From: Nevskia sp.
GTDB taxonomy: Bacteria > Pseudomonadota > Gammaproteobacteria > Nevskiales > Nevskiaceae
Length of the DNA stretch: 64,000 nt
Assembly: GCA_031291075.1 (NCBI GenBank)
Contig: JARLJS010000208.1
Coordinates: forward strand, 1-64,000
Direction: 5' to 3'
The position numbers and the translations under genes were made by a program. Below are positions 51,236-60,852 of the stretch, one piece after another; positions within the stretch are counted from its first letter, which is position 1; each line of letters begins with the position of its first letter. The notes below the pieces were generated by a model, which worked only from the letters and a program-made list of their open reading frames with translations, made no database searches and was not told the origin of the DNA.

Positions 51236-51684
51236 GCGCTGTGGTGGACGACCAGCCGGAGCTGGTGCTCTTGACCGCGAGCGACCTGCAGGAGGCGCTG
51301 GCGCTGTGGCAGACGGCGGAAGGCGTGGTGCTGCGCGACGAGGACCGCAGCCCGCAGGCGTTCGAGGCCTTCCTCGCCCGCAACCCGGGGCTGAGCTGGG
51401 GCGTGCGGCGCGGCGGCCGGCTGGTGGGCGCGGTGCTGGCCGGCCAGGATGGCCGCCGCGGTTACATCTATCATCTGGCGGTGGCCGACGACTGCCGCCG
51501 CTGCGGCGTCGGCCGCATGCTGGTCGAGCGGATGGAGCGGGAGCTCATCGCGCTCGGTATCCGCAAGGCGCACGCCTACGTGGTGAACCGCAACCTGCGC
51601 GCGCAGCTGTTCTGGAAGAAGGTGGGTTGGATATCCCGCGACGAGATCGTGCTGTTTTCCAGAAACTTCCCGCCGGCGCCCTGA
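51232..51684 (+). CDS. GNAT-family N-acetyltransferase
   Basis: 150 residues from the ATG at 51232. The acetyl-CoA loop is seen in IYHLAVADDCRRCGVGRML (motif A, usual Q/R-x-x-G-x-G/A reads R-x-C-G-V-G), followed by the beta-bulge region AYVVNRNLRAQLFWKKVGW typical of amine acetyltransferases. It should acetylate a small amine or, if it is a toxin, aminoacyl-tRNA. The final FSRNF lacks the long tail of TacT-type toxins. Coupled to the RHH gene by an ATGA overlap. Confidence 0.85.
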   Translation: MSAVVDDQPELVLLTASDLQEALALWQTAEGVVLRDEDRSPQAFEAFLARNPGLSWGVRRGGRLVGAVLAGQDGRRGYIYHLAVADDCRRCGVGRMLVERMERELIALGIRKAHAYVVNRNLRAQLFWKKVGWISRDEIVLFSRNFPPAP

Positions 51685-51778
51685 CCGTCGCGACAACGCT
51701 TGCCGGGCGCCGCGGTTCTACCGCCGACCGGAAGCGCGGGTTAGGCTCGTTGCCAATCACATCAAGGGTTGGGCGAGC

Positions 51779-52693
51779 ATGCTGGCGATCGGAGTTCTTT
51801 TCCTCACACTCGGCGAGTTCTGCCTGTACCTCGGTGCGGGACTGTGGCTCTGGCATGAGCGCCGCTGGCCGCTGCTGCAGGTGGTGGGTTTGATGCTGGG
51901 CTGCGCGGTCGGGATCCGCGCCCTGATCACCGCCTATCTGTTCGCCATCACCGAGTCCTTCAGGTCGCCGCGTCCGGCCGAGGCGCGCCTGGGGCCGGTC
52001 GGCGCGATCGGCCTGTTCCTGCGCGAGTTGCTGGCGCTGAGCTCGCTCTACACCACGGTGCATGCCCTGGACCGCTGGCTGGGCCTGCCCGATCCGCCGA
52101 TCAAAAGGGACGACGAGCAGCCGCCGGTGCTGCTGCTGCACGGCTTCTTCTGCAACAGCGCGTACTGGTGGATCCTGCGGCGGCAGCTGCGCCGGCTGGG
52201 CTACGACAATGTGTTCACCCAGACACTGGAGCCGGTGTTCGGCGACATCGAGCGGCTCGGCGAACAGGTCGGCGAACGGGTCGAGGTGATCTGCGCCGCC
52301 ACCGGCGCGGACAAGCTGGTCATCGTCGCCCATAGCATGGGCGGTTTGGCTTCGCGCGCCTACCTGCGCCGCCACGGGCCGGCGCGGGTGCTCAAGCTGA
52401 TCGCCGTCGGTACGCCCCACCACGGCACCGTGCTGGCGCGCTCGGTCGCTTTGCTGGGCAAGAACCTGCAACAGATGCGCCTGAACAGCCCGTGGCTGCA
52501 ACAGCTCAACGCCGCGCCGCCGCCGGTGCCGATCGTCAACATCTGGAGCTACCACGACAACATCGTGTCGCCGCAGGACAGCTGCACGCTCCCCGGCGCG
52601 AAGAACCTCGCGGTGGCCGGCATCGGCCATCTGGAAATGGCGATCGCACCGAGCGTGCGCACCCTGATCCTGGAAGAACTCAGACAGCTTTGA
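51779..52693 (+). CDS. Membrane-anchored alpha/beta hydrolase (lipase-like)
   Basis: 304 residues. Two N-terminal hydrophobic helices (about 1-25 and 33-58) anchor the protein. The hydrolase fold starts with the oxyanion block VLLLHGFFCNSAYWW and has the nucleophile elbow HSMGGL; the Asp is probably in WSYHDNIVSP and the His in GIGHLEM. This triad and the class of elbow are typical of triacylglycerol or phospholipid lipases and PGAP1-like esterases. Substrate unknown. It stands alone, with 94 bases before it and 227 after it. Confidence 0.85.
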   Translation: MLAIGVLFLTLGEFCLYLGAGLWLWHERRWPLLQVVGLMLGCAVGIRALITAYLFAITESFRSPRPAEARLGPVGAIGLFLRELLALSSLYTTVHALDRWLGLPDPPIKRDDEQPPVLLLHGFFCNSAYWWILRRQLRRLGYDNVFTQTLEPVFGDIERLGEQVGERVEVICAATGADKLVIVAHSMGGLASRAYLRRHGPARVLKLIAVGTPHHGTVLARSVALLGKNLQQMRLNSPWLQQLNAAPPPVPIVNIWSYHDNIVSPQDSCTLPGAKNLAVAGIGHLEMAIAPSVRTLILEELRQL

Positions 52694-52920
52694 CCGCCGC
52701 CGCTGGTTTCCGCGCCAGAGCGTGGATGTCATTGCCCAGCCGCGGCGCCGGCGTCTTATGCGCGGACTTGCCGCCGTGACGAAAAGTATTTTGTCCGCCG
52801 GCAACTGTACTGGCTTCGCGGCGCTCCTATGATTCGGACACCAGCACGCTAGGGGCTGGAAAAAATACAACGAGCGGCCGGATATCCCGGTCGCCTCGAC
52901 AGTCCTCAGAGGAGCACACC

Positions 52921-53190
52921 GTGTCAGCATCGTCTGGCGGCCGCCTGTTGGCCGCATTCCTGCACCCCCCGATGCGGGTGCGGACTGCTGCGCTGGCCGC
53001 CGCGATGACCGTCCTGGCCGGATGCGGCAGCTCCGGGACGGCAAGCCCGGTACCGGCCACGGTGCAGGAGGTGGACTGTTCCAGCGGAGCCGATGCGCAG
53101 ACGGTGATCGACAGCCTGGTGCCGTCCGCGCAGGTGGTGGAAACCCGCCAGCGCGCCGCCGACCAGAGCGCCCACGATTCACGGATCTGA
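52921..53190 (+). CDS. Small lipoprotein upstream of phospholipase C
   Basis: 89 residues from a GTG with GGAG seven bases upstream. The lipobox is LAGC (TALAAAMTVLAGC) after a slightly long n-region; an ATG at codon 18 would give a shorter signal. The mature part of about 53 residues carries one more cysteine (VDCSSG) and ends in a polar tail. No family recognised. It precedes the phospholipase gene by about 180 bases on the same strand. Confidence 0.65.
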   Translation: MSASSGGRLLAAFLHPPMRVRTAALAAAMTVLAGCGSSGTASPVPATVQEVDCSSGADAQTVIDSLVPSAQVVETRQRAADQSAHDSRI

Positions 53191-53373
53191 AACGCCGGCG
53201 TCATTGCACCCGTTTAGCATGCGGCGCTGTTCATCGGCAGGGAGGCCAGGGTCGGGGTCTGTCGACACCCGGACAAGCGAAGCCCATCCCCCTCCGCGTT
53301 CACCTTCTTCGAGTCACCCCTTCCAAGTGGCCGGCGGTTGTCCGGCGGCCCGAACTCATTGGAGAGCGCCAAA

Positions 53374-55470
53374 GTGATCGATCTCAATCGCCGCAAGTTT
53401 CTCACCCTGTCGAGCAAGGCCATCGCCCTGGGTATGGGCGGCTACGCGGTGGACGGCACCCTGAAAACGGCCCGGGCCGCATCGACGACCGGCACGGGCA
53501 CGATCACCGACGTGCGGCACGTCGTGATCCTGATGCAGGAGAACCGCAGCTTCGATCACTACTTCGGGACCCTGCAGGGTGTCCGCGGGTTCGCCGACAA
53601 GGCGGGCGTCACCCTGTCCGGCGGCTACTCGGTGTTCGACCAGCCCAACGGTTCGGCCCGACGGTATCCCTGGCCGTTCAACACCACCTCGCCCGCGTCC
53701 GGGCAGACCGGCGCGGTGATCACCCAGTGCGACGGCAGCCTCGATCATTCCTGGTCGACCCAGCACGCGGCCTGGAACAACGGCAAGATGGACTCCTGGG
53801 TGTCGGCCAAGGGCGACGTGCGCACGCTCGGCTACCTCACCCGCCAGGACATCCCCTTCCACTACGCCCTGGCCGACGCCTACACCATCTGTGACCACTA
53901 CTTCTGCTCGACCCTGAGTGCGACCGGTCCCAACCGCACCTATCTCTGGGGCGGCATGATCGATCCATCCGGCAGCAACGGCGGGCCGGCTTATGACGGT
54001 GGCTCCGAATCCGGGCTCACCTGGGAAACCTACGCCGAGGAGCTGCAGGCGGCCGGCGTGAGCTGGAAGGTGTACCAGAACGCCGCCGACAACTTCGGTG
54101 ACAACGGCCTGGCCTACTTCAGCCAGTTCGCGGACGCGCCCACCTCCAGCTCTTTGTACCAACGGGCCATGGCCTCGGTGCCGGCCGTGACCGGCTCCAC
54201 CCCCAACGACATCGCGACGGCGATCAAGAATGACGTGCTGGCCGGGGCCCTGCCGCAGGTGAGCTGGATCGTCGCGAGCCAGGATTACTCCGAGCACCCG
54301 GACGCACCGCCCGACAACGGGGCGTACTTCCTGAACCTGGTCGTGCAGGCCCTGGCGGCGGACCCGGCCACGTTCGACTCGACCGTGCTCATCCTCAACT
54401 ACGACGAGAACGACGGATTCTTCGATCACGTGCCGCCGCCGGTCCCGCCGGCCGGGACGGCGGGCGAGTTCATCACTGTCAGTGGCCAGACCCAGCCTAT
54501 CGGCATGGGCTTCCGCGTGCCGATGATCATCTGCTCGCCCTGGACGCGCGGCGGCATGGTCGACTCGCAGATCTACGATCACACCTCGGTGATCCAGTTC
54601 CTGGAGACCTGGACCACGGCGCTGGGAACGCCCGCGCGGTGTTCCACCATCAGTGCCTGGCGGCGTTCGGTGAGCGGCGATCTGACCGGCGCCTTCAACT
54701 TCGCCGCCCCGGTATTCGGCCTGCCCTCAAACCTGCCGGCGGCCACTACCGTGATCAGCCGCACCGGCACCTGCGACCCGCTGCCCAACCCGTCCGACGG
54801 CAACGCTCCCAACAACCTGCCGCAGCAGGAGACGGGCACCCGCACCGCCCGCGCACTGCCTTACCAGCCTGACGCCAACATCGCCTCGTTCCAGTACGGC
54901 TCCAAGGGCCAGATCCTGGTGTGGATCCAGATGCAGAACGTGGGCGCGGTGGCGAGCCGTGCCGTGCCGCTGGCGATCTACGCCAATGCCTACCGCAGCG
55001 GCGGTGCCTGGCAGTACACCGTGGCTCCGTACAGCAATGGCAGCAACGGTTCGGTCGAGGATTACTTCAATATCGGCACCGGCTACGGCAGCGGCGCCTA
55101 CGACCTGACGGTGGTGGGCCCGAACCGCTTCCTGCGCCGCTTCGCCGGCAACGTCAACAAGTCGGGCAAGACCTGCGGGGTGACCTCTTCGTATGCGGTG
55201 GATCCCGCCGCCGGTCAGCTCGCGCTGTACTTCGCCATGACCAACAGCGGGACCAGCGCGGTCACCTTCAGCATCACTTCCAACAATTACACCGGCGGCG
55301 GGCCCTGGCACTATGCCGTCGGTGCCGGAGCCACGGCGAACGCGCACTTCGATGTGGTCGGCAACAGCTCGGGCTGGTACGACTTCACCATCACCATCAG
55401 CGGCGACAGCACCTGGATCCGGCGTTATACCGGCCACTTGGAAACCGGCGACGTGTCGATCACAGGGTGA
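53374..55470 (+). CDS. Phosphocholine-type phospholipase C, Tat-exported
   Basis: 698 residues from the GTG at 53374, which has GGAGAG eight bases upstream. The N-terminus is a twin-arginine signal (NRRKFLTLSSKAIALGMGG). The phosphoesterase domain opens with VVILMQENRSFDHYFGTLQG, the hallmark of bacterial phospholipase C and acid phosphatases, and has ILNYDENDGFFDHVPPP further on. Two C-terminal beta domains of about 85 residues (starting near FQYGSKGQILVW and YAVDPAAGQLALYF) are the phospholipase C C-terminal repeats. It should hydrolyse phosphatidylcholine or related lipids outside the cell or in the periplasm; phosphate supply is the usual context. Confidence 0.93.
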   Translation: MIDLNRRKFLTLSSKAIALGMGGYAVDGTLKTARAASTTGTGTITDVRHVVILMQENRSFDHYFGTLQGVRGFADKAGVTLSGGYSVFDQPNGSARRYPWPFNTTSPASGQTGAVITQCDGSLDHSWSTQHAAWNNGKMDSWVSAKGDVRTLGYLTRQDIPFHYALADAYTICDHYFCSTLSATGPNRTYLWGGMIDPSGSNGGPAYDGGSESGLTWETYAEELQAAGVSWKVYQNAADNFGDNGLAYFSQFADAPTSSSLYQRAMASVPAVTGSTPNDIATAIKNDVLAGALPQVSWIVASQDYSEHPDAPPDNGAYFLNLVVQALAADPATFDSTVLILNYDENDGFFDHVPPPVPPAGTAGEFITVSGQTQPIGMGFRVPMIICSPWTRGGMVDSQIYDHTSVIQFLETWTTALGTPARCSTISAWRRSVSGDLTGAFNFAAPVFGLPSNLPAATTVISRTGTCDPLPNPSDGNAPNNLPQQETGTRTARALPYQPDANIASFQYGSKGQILVWIQMQNVGAVASRAVPLAIYANAYRSGGAWQYTVAPYSNGSNGSVEDYFNIGTGYGSGAYDLTVVGPNRFLRRFAGNVNKSGKTCGVTSSYAVDPAAGQLALYFAMTNSGTSAVTFSITSNNYTGGGPWHYAVGAGATANAHFDVVGNSSGWYDFTITISGDSTWIRRYTGHLETGDVSITG

Positions 55471-55554
55471 AGGTGTGCTCCACCCGGCCGATGGTCGGGT
55501 GGAGCGCTCGCCGGGCCGCCGCCGACCCGCGCGTCCGCGATCCTCAAGTCCCCC

Positions 55555-55592
55555 AAACAAAAAGCCCCGCCGGTCACCAGGACCGGCGGGGC
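55555..55592 (-). terminator. Strong terminator of the OmpA gene
   Basis: 12-bp perfect stem (gccccgccggtc 55564-55575 with gaccggcggggc 55581-55592), 5-base loop, and on the minus strand a run of five T. It lies 28 bases past the ompA-like stop and 90 bases past the phospholipase stop on the other strand. Confidence 0.88.
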
Positions 55593-55620
55593 CGCGCCTG
55601 TGCGAAGGCGAAGGCTACTA

Positions 55621-56940
55621 CTACTTGGGGGCCGAACTGTCCGCCGCCGGGGCCGAGCTGTCGGAGGGCGCCGGCGCGGCGCCGCTATCCGCCGGCGGTG
55701 GTGATGTGCCGCCGTCGGCCGGTGCCGGTGCGCTGTCGGCCGGTGGCGGTGGTGCGGCGTCGCCAGCCGGAGCGGGCGCCGGGGCCGGAGCTGCTTCCGT
55801 GGCCGGAGCGCCCGCAGGCGGATTCGACTCGGTCACCTTCAACTCGACGCGACGGTTGAGCTCGCGGCCGGCGTCGGTGGCGTTGTCGGCGATCGGCATC
55901 GACTTGCCGAAGCCCTTGGTGCTCATGCGGTCGGCGTCGACGCCGCGGCCCACCAGGTATTGCTTGACCGAGACGGCGCGCCGTTCGGACAGCTTCTGGT
56001 TGTAGGGCACGGAACCCTTGCCGTCGGTGTGGCCGTCGATCTCGACCTTGATGTCCTTGCGCGCCAGCAGGGCGTCGGCCACCTGGTCGAGCAGCGCCTT
56101 GGCGTTGACCGTCAGCGTCGCCTTGTTGAACTCGAAGTTGACGCCATGCAGCACCAGGGTGTCGCCGGTCTTGCAGCCTTCCAGGCTGATCGGCTGGCCC
56201 GGCGCCGGCGGCTGACAGGGCGGCGGCGGCGGTGGGGGCGGGGGTGGCGGCGGCTCTTCCGTCGGCACCACCTGGGCCGGTGCTTCCGGCGGCGCTTCCG
56301 CGGCCGGCTTGGCGCGGCCGCCGAGCGGGATGCGCAGGCCGATGTTGAACTGGGCTTCGGTGAAGCTCTTCTGGCCGCCGGTGGTGTTGGTGCCGATGAC
56401 GTCACGGTTATGCGAATCGAGGCGGTACAGGGCCTCGGTGCGCAGCGCCATGCCGGGGGCCACCAGGCCCCAGAAGGTGAAGTTCAGCGGCAGGTCGTAG
56501 CCCAGGCCCGGGTCGAAGATGGTGCTGCTGTACTTGCTGACCGGGCCCGGCTGGCTCACGCCCTGGCCGCGCAGTACGTCCGCGTGCAGGAACAGGCCAT
56601 GGATGAACGACTCGGCGGAGGGGAACAGGTAGATGTTGAAGCCGCCGCCGCCGCCGTACAGGCGCATCGACTGCGGCTGGGCGGTGGAAAAGTCGCCCTG
56701 CTTGGTGTCGTACTGGGTGAAGGTGCCGACCAGCTCCAGTTCCAGTCCCTTGGTGAGGCGCTTGCCGACGGCCATGACGCCGCCGTAGCCGTTGTCGGTG
56801 CCGCGGGCCTTGTCCGCCAGCGTGTAGCTGCCCATCGGGGTCACGTAGATGCGGCGGTCCGAGTCATCGGCCTGTACGGCGGCCGCTCCCAGAACCGACG
56901 CCATCATCAACGGAACCCAACCCAAACGGAATCTCTTCAT
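55621..56940 (-). CDS. OmpA-family outer-membrane protein with Pro/Ala-rich tail
   Basis: 439 residues. Signal peptide (LGWVPLMMASVLGAAAVQA), an eight-strand-type barrel of about 200 residues, a hinge with a run of 12 prolines near residues 229-240, then an OmpA C-terminal peptidoglycan-binding domain (FEFNKATLTVNAKALLDQVA, IDGHTDGKGS, NQKLSERRA, GRELNRRVEL). After the domain there is an unusual tail of about 75 residues made mostly of Ala, Pro, Ser and Asp. The protein ties the outer membrane to murein; the tail has no known role. AAGGGGAG precedes the ATG. The 292-base gap to prfB has no gene. Confidence 0.92.
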   Translation of the reverse strand: MKRFRLGWVPLMMASVLGAAAVQADDSDRRIYVTPMGSYTLADKARGTDNGYGGVMAVGKRLTKGLELELVGTFTQYDTKQGDFSTAQPQSMRLYGGGGGFNIYLFPSAESFIHGLFLHADVLRGQGVSQPGPVSKYSSTIFDPGLGYDLPLNFTFWGLVAPGMALRTEALYRLDSHNRDVIGTNTTGGQKSFTEAQFNIGLRIPLGGRAKPAAEAPPEAPAQVVPTEEPPPPPPPPPPPPCQPPAPGQPISLEGCKTGDTLVLHGVNFEFNKATLTVNAKALLDQVADALLARKDIKVEIDGHTDGKGSVPYNQKLSERRAVSVKQYLVGRGVDADRMSTKGFGKSMPIADNATDAGRELNRRVELKVTESNPPAGAPATEAAPAPAPAPAGDAAPPPPADSAPAPADGGTSPPPADSGAAPAPSDSSAPAADSSAPK

Positions 56941-57232
56941 GCTGCTCCCCTTGCACTCCTCAGGTCCTGGCGGAGAATCGTTCTATCTCTATTTGCGACC
57001 GGCCGCAGCCGCTGCAGGGCGGCCTTATCTATGGTGGTCCGGCCTCCATGCGGTTGAAAATATACCAGTTACGGTCTGGCCCGACCACAACGCACCGGGC
57101 CGGAGCATCATGTGGCGGGGCCGTGCGCGGGTGAATGGCCGGCCGAACAGCAGGCTCCCGCGCGGCGGCATATTGGCGGTGACCGCAAACCTGGGGGGGA
57201 CTATACTTCGCGTCCTTCAACGAAGTTTGAAT

Positions 57233-58328
57233 ATGGAAATCAACCCGATCAAGAGCGAGATCACAGCCCTGCGGGCGCGTTTCGACGCGCTGCGGGGCTA
57301 TCTTTGACTACGATGTCAAGCGCGACCGCCTCGCCGAGGTGGTCGCCGAGCTGGAACACAATGAGGTCTGGAACAACCCGGAACGGGCCCAGAACCTGGG
57401 ACGCGAGCGTGCCAAGCTGGAGCAGGTGATCGAGCCGATCGCCCGCGCCGAAGCCGGGCTGAAGGACGCCGCCGACCTGCTGGAACTGGCGGCCGAGGAG
57501 AACGACGGCGGCACCGTTTCCGCCATTGCCAAGGACATCCAGGCCTACGCCAAGCTGGCGGAGGACATGGAGTTCAAGCGCATGTTTTCCGGCGAGATGG
57601 ACCCCAACAACGCCTACCTCGACGTGCAGGCCGGCTCCGGCGGCACCGAGGCCCAGGACTGGGCCCAGATGCTGCTGCGCATGTATCTGCACTGGGCCGA
57701 CGCCAAGGGCTTCAAGGCCGAACTGCTGGAACAGTCGGACGGCGAAGTGGCCGGCATCAAAAGCGCCTCGGTATTCGTCGAAGGGCCCTACGCCTACGGC
57801 TGGCTGCGCACCGAGATCGGCGTGCACCGGCTGGTGCGCAAGTCGCCGTTCGATTCCGGCAACCGGCGCCACACCTCCTTCGCCGGCGTATTCGTGTCGC
57901 CCGAGGTCGACGACAACATCGAGATCGACATCAACCCGGCCGACCTCAAGGTGGATACCTACCGTTCCAGCGGCGCCGGCGGCCAGCACGTCAACAAGAC
58001 CGAGTCGGCGATCCGCATCACCCACGTTCCGTCCGGCATCGTCGTCGCCTGCCAGACCGAGAGGTCCCAGCACAAGAACCGCGACCGCGCCATGAAAATG
58101 CTGCGCGCCAAGATGTACGAGCAGGAAATGCTCAAGCGCACGGCCGAGAAGCAGAAGCTGGAGGATTCCAAGAGCGACATCGAATGGGGGCACCAGATCC
58201 GTTCCTATGTGCTCGACCAGTCGCGTATCAAGGACCTGCGCACCGGCGTGGAAATCGCCGATACGCAGAAGGTGCTGGACGGCCACCTCGATCCGTTCAT
58301 CGAGGCGAGTTTGAAGCAAGGGCTATAA
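57233..58328 (+). CDS. prfB: Peptide chain release factor 2 (programmed +1 frameshift)
   Basis: The first 24 codons from the ATG at 57233 end at an in-frame TGA (57305-57307). A +1 shift at CTT-TGA-C restores a 340-codon frame, giving a protein of 364 residues. RF2 reads UAA and UGA: the SPF determinant is in [10 protein letters not shown] and the catalytic GGQ in [16 protein letters not shown]2 level is self-regulated because low RF2 lets the ribosome pause on TGA and shift. lysS starts six bases after the stop, the conserved prfB-lysS pair. No start other than the frameshifted one gives the complete N-terminal domain. Confidence 0.97.
57302..57308 (+). promoter_or_regulatory. prfB +1 frameshift site
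   Basis: CTT TGA C, preceded by cggggctat. The internal Shine-Dalgarno-like element (usually AGGGGG-TAT) is here CGGGGC-TAT, slightly weaker than the consensus. Confidence 0.93.
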
Positions 58329-58334
58329 GTACTA

Positions 58335-59870
<1,536 letters not shown>

Positions 59871-60852
59871 CCTGACACCCCGGCCGCGTCTGCCGGGCGG
59901 GCAATTACATTTTGCTAGCAATCTCGACCCTCAGCTGCCAGCGCTTCGGGGGACACCTTCGTTCGGGTTCGATCTACCGTACATCGCTCTGCGCGCGAAA
60001 ACAGTTGACGAGCCGGGGCTGCCGTGGGAACTTTGTATCCCAGCTACATGCCTAAACAGGCATCAAGAACAACAAGAAACGATGACCGCGGCCCGGGCCG
60101 CCGCGCGCTTCGGTAGCTGGCTCTTTATCGAACCCCTCGCTACGAGACTGATCCCGGAACCGCCAGGTGGCGGATGTTCCGCGCGGATGGCTCGCGTTCT
60201 TTGATTACAGATGCTGATGCGTTGCGGCATGACGGCTCACCGTCATGGCAGCGCCTTCATTCCGCCAGGCAAGGTGGAGACGAAGCGCCCGCAGCTCTTT
60301 AAGAAGCAATTCCGGACCGCAGGACGGAAGGTTTCGCCCCCTCCCATCGCTCCCGGTGCTGAAAGCTACCTTTCGGCGTCTTCCCCCCTGTGCACGCATC
60401 CTTTCAGCCGCTATTCCGTACGTAACAGGTAGAGGCGGGCGACGGTGGGAAAACCGTCGCGATGTGCGCAAGCGGGTCTTGATGCATGTCAACGCGGGCT
60501 GCGAGGGCGCAGTCCACGATGGAAGGTGGCGGCGGCGTCGAATGGTATGGAATGACCATGGAACAAAAGCGCCAGGAAGGTGACGTTCAGCGTCCATACA
60601 GGGCATCGGAGTGAATACTGTGTGCCAGTGGAAGACGGTTGAACGCGGCGACGATGACCGGATAGGTGGGGAATCGACGCCGTGGGTCTGTCTTAAGAGG
60701 TAAGACCCCCGTTCTTGGTCAAGGTGGTCCGGATGTTGCTTTTCGGTGAATGGTCGGAGTCGTTTGACGGAGCAGGCAGATAGACAAACTGCGGAAGACA
60801 GGTGCCAAGGCTCTACGACGGCTTCAAAGTTTACGATTGGCCGGAGAATGAG
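59871..60852 (+). other. 982-base region upstream of prkA without a supported gene
   Basis: No convincing protein gene on either strand. Several hairpins are present: gcgacggt / accgtcgc (60439-60446 with 60453-60460), gtctta / taagac (60690-60695 with 60701-60706), tgcct-aaac-aggca near 60050-60063 and ccgcca-gg-tggcgg near 60161-60174. A 40-codon frame at 60082-60204 has only a weak Shine-Dalgarno. The length and the hairpins suggest a long regulated leader for prkA or an unannotated RNA gene. I found no sigma-54 consensus. Confidence 0.5.

Noticed and set aside
57233..57307. prfB as a pseudogene because of the early TGA
   Set aside because: The stop lies in the conserved CTT-TGA-C programmed frameshift site and the shifted frame is full length.
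60082..60204. A 40-codon gene upstream of prkA
   Set aside because: The Shine-Dalgarno is poor, no hydrophobic or charged pattern suggests a small protein, and it overlaps a hairpin.
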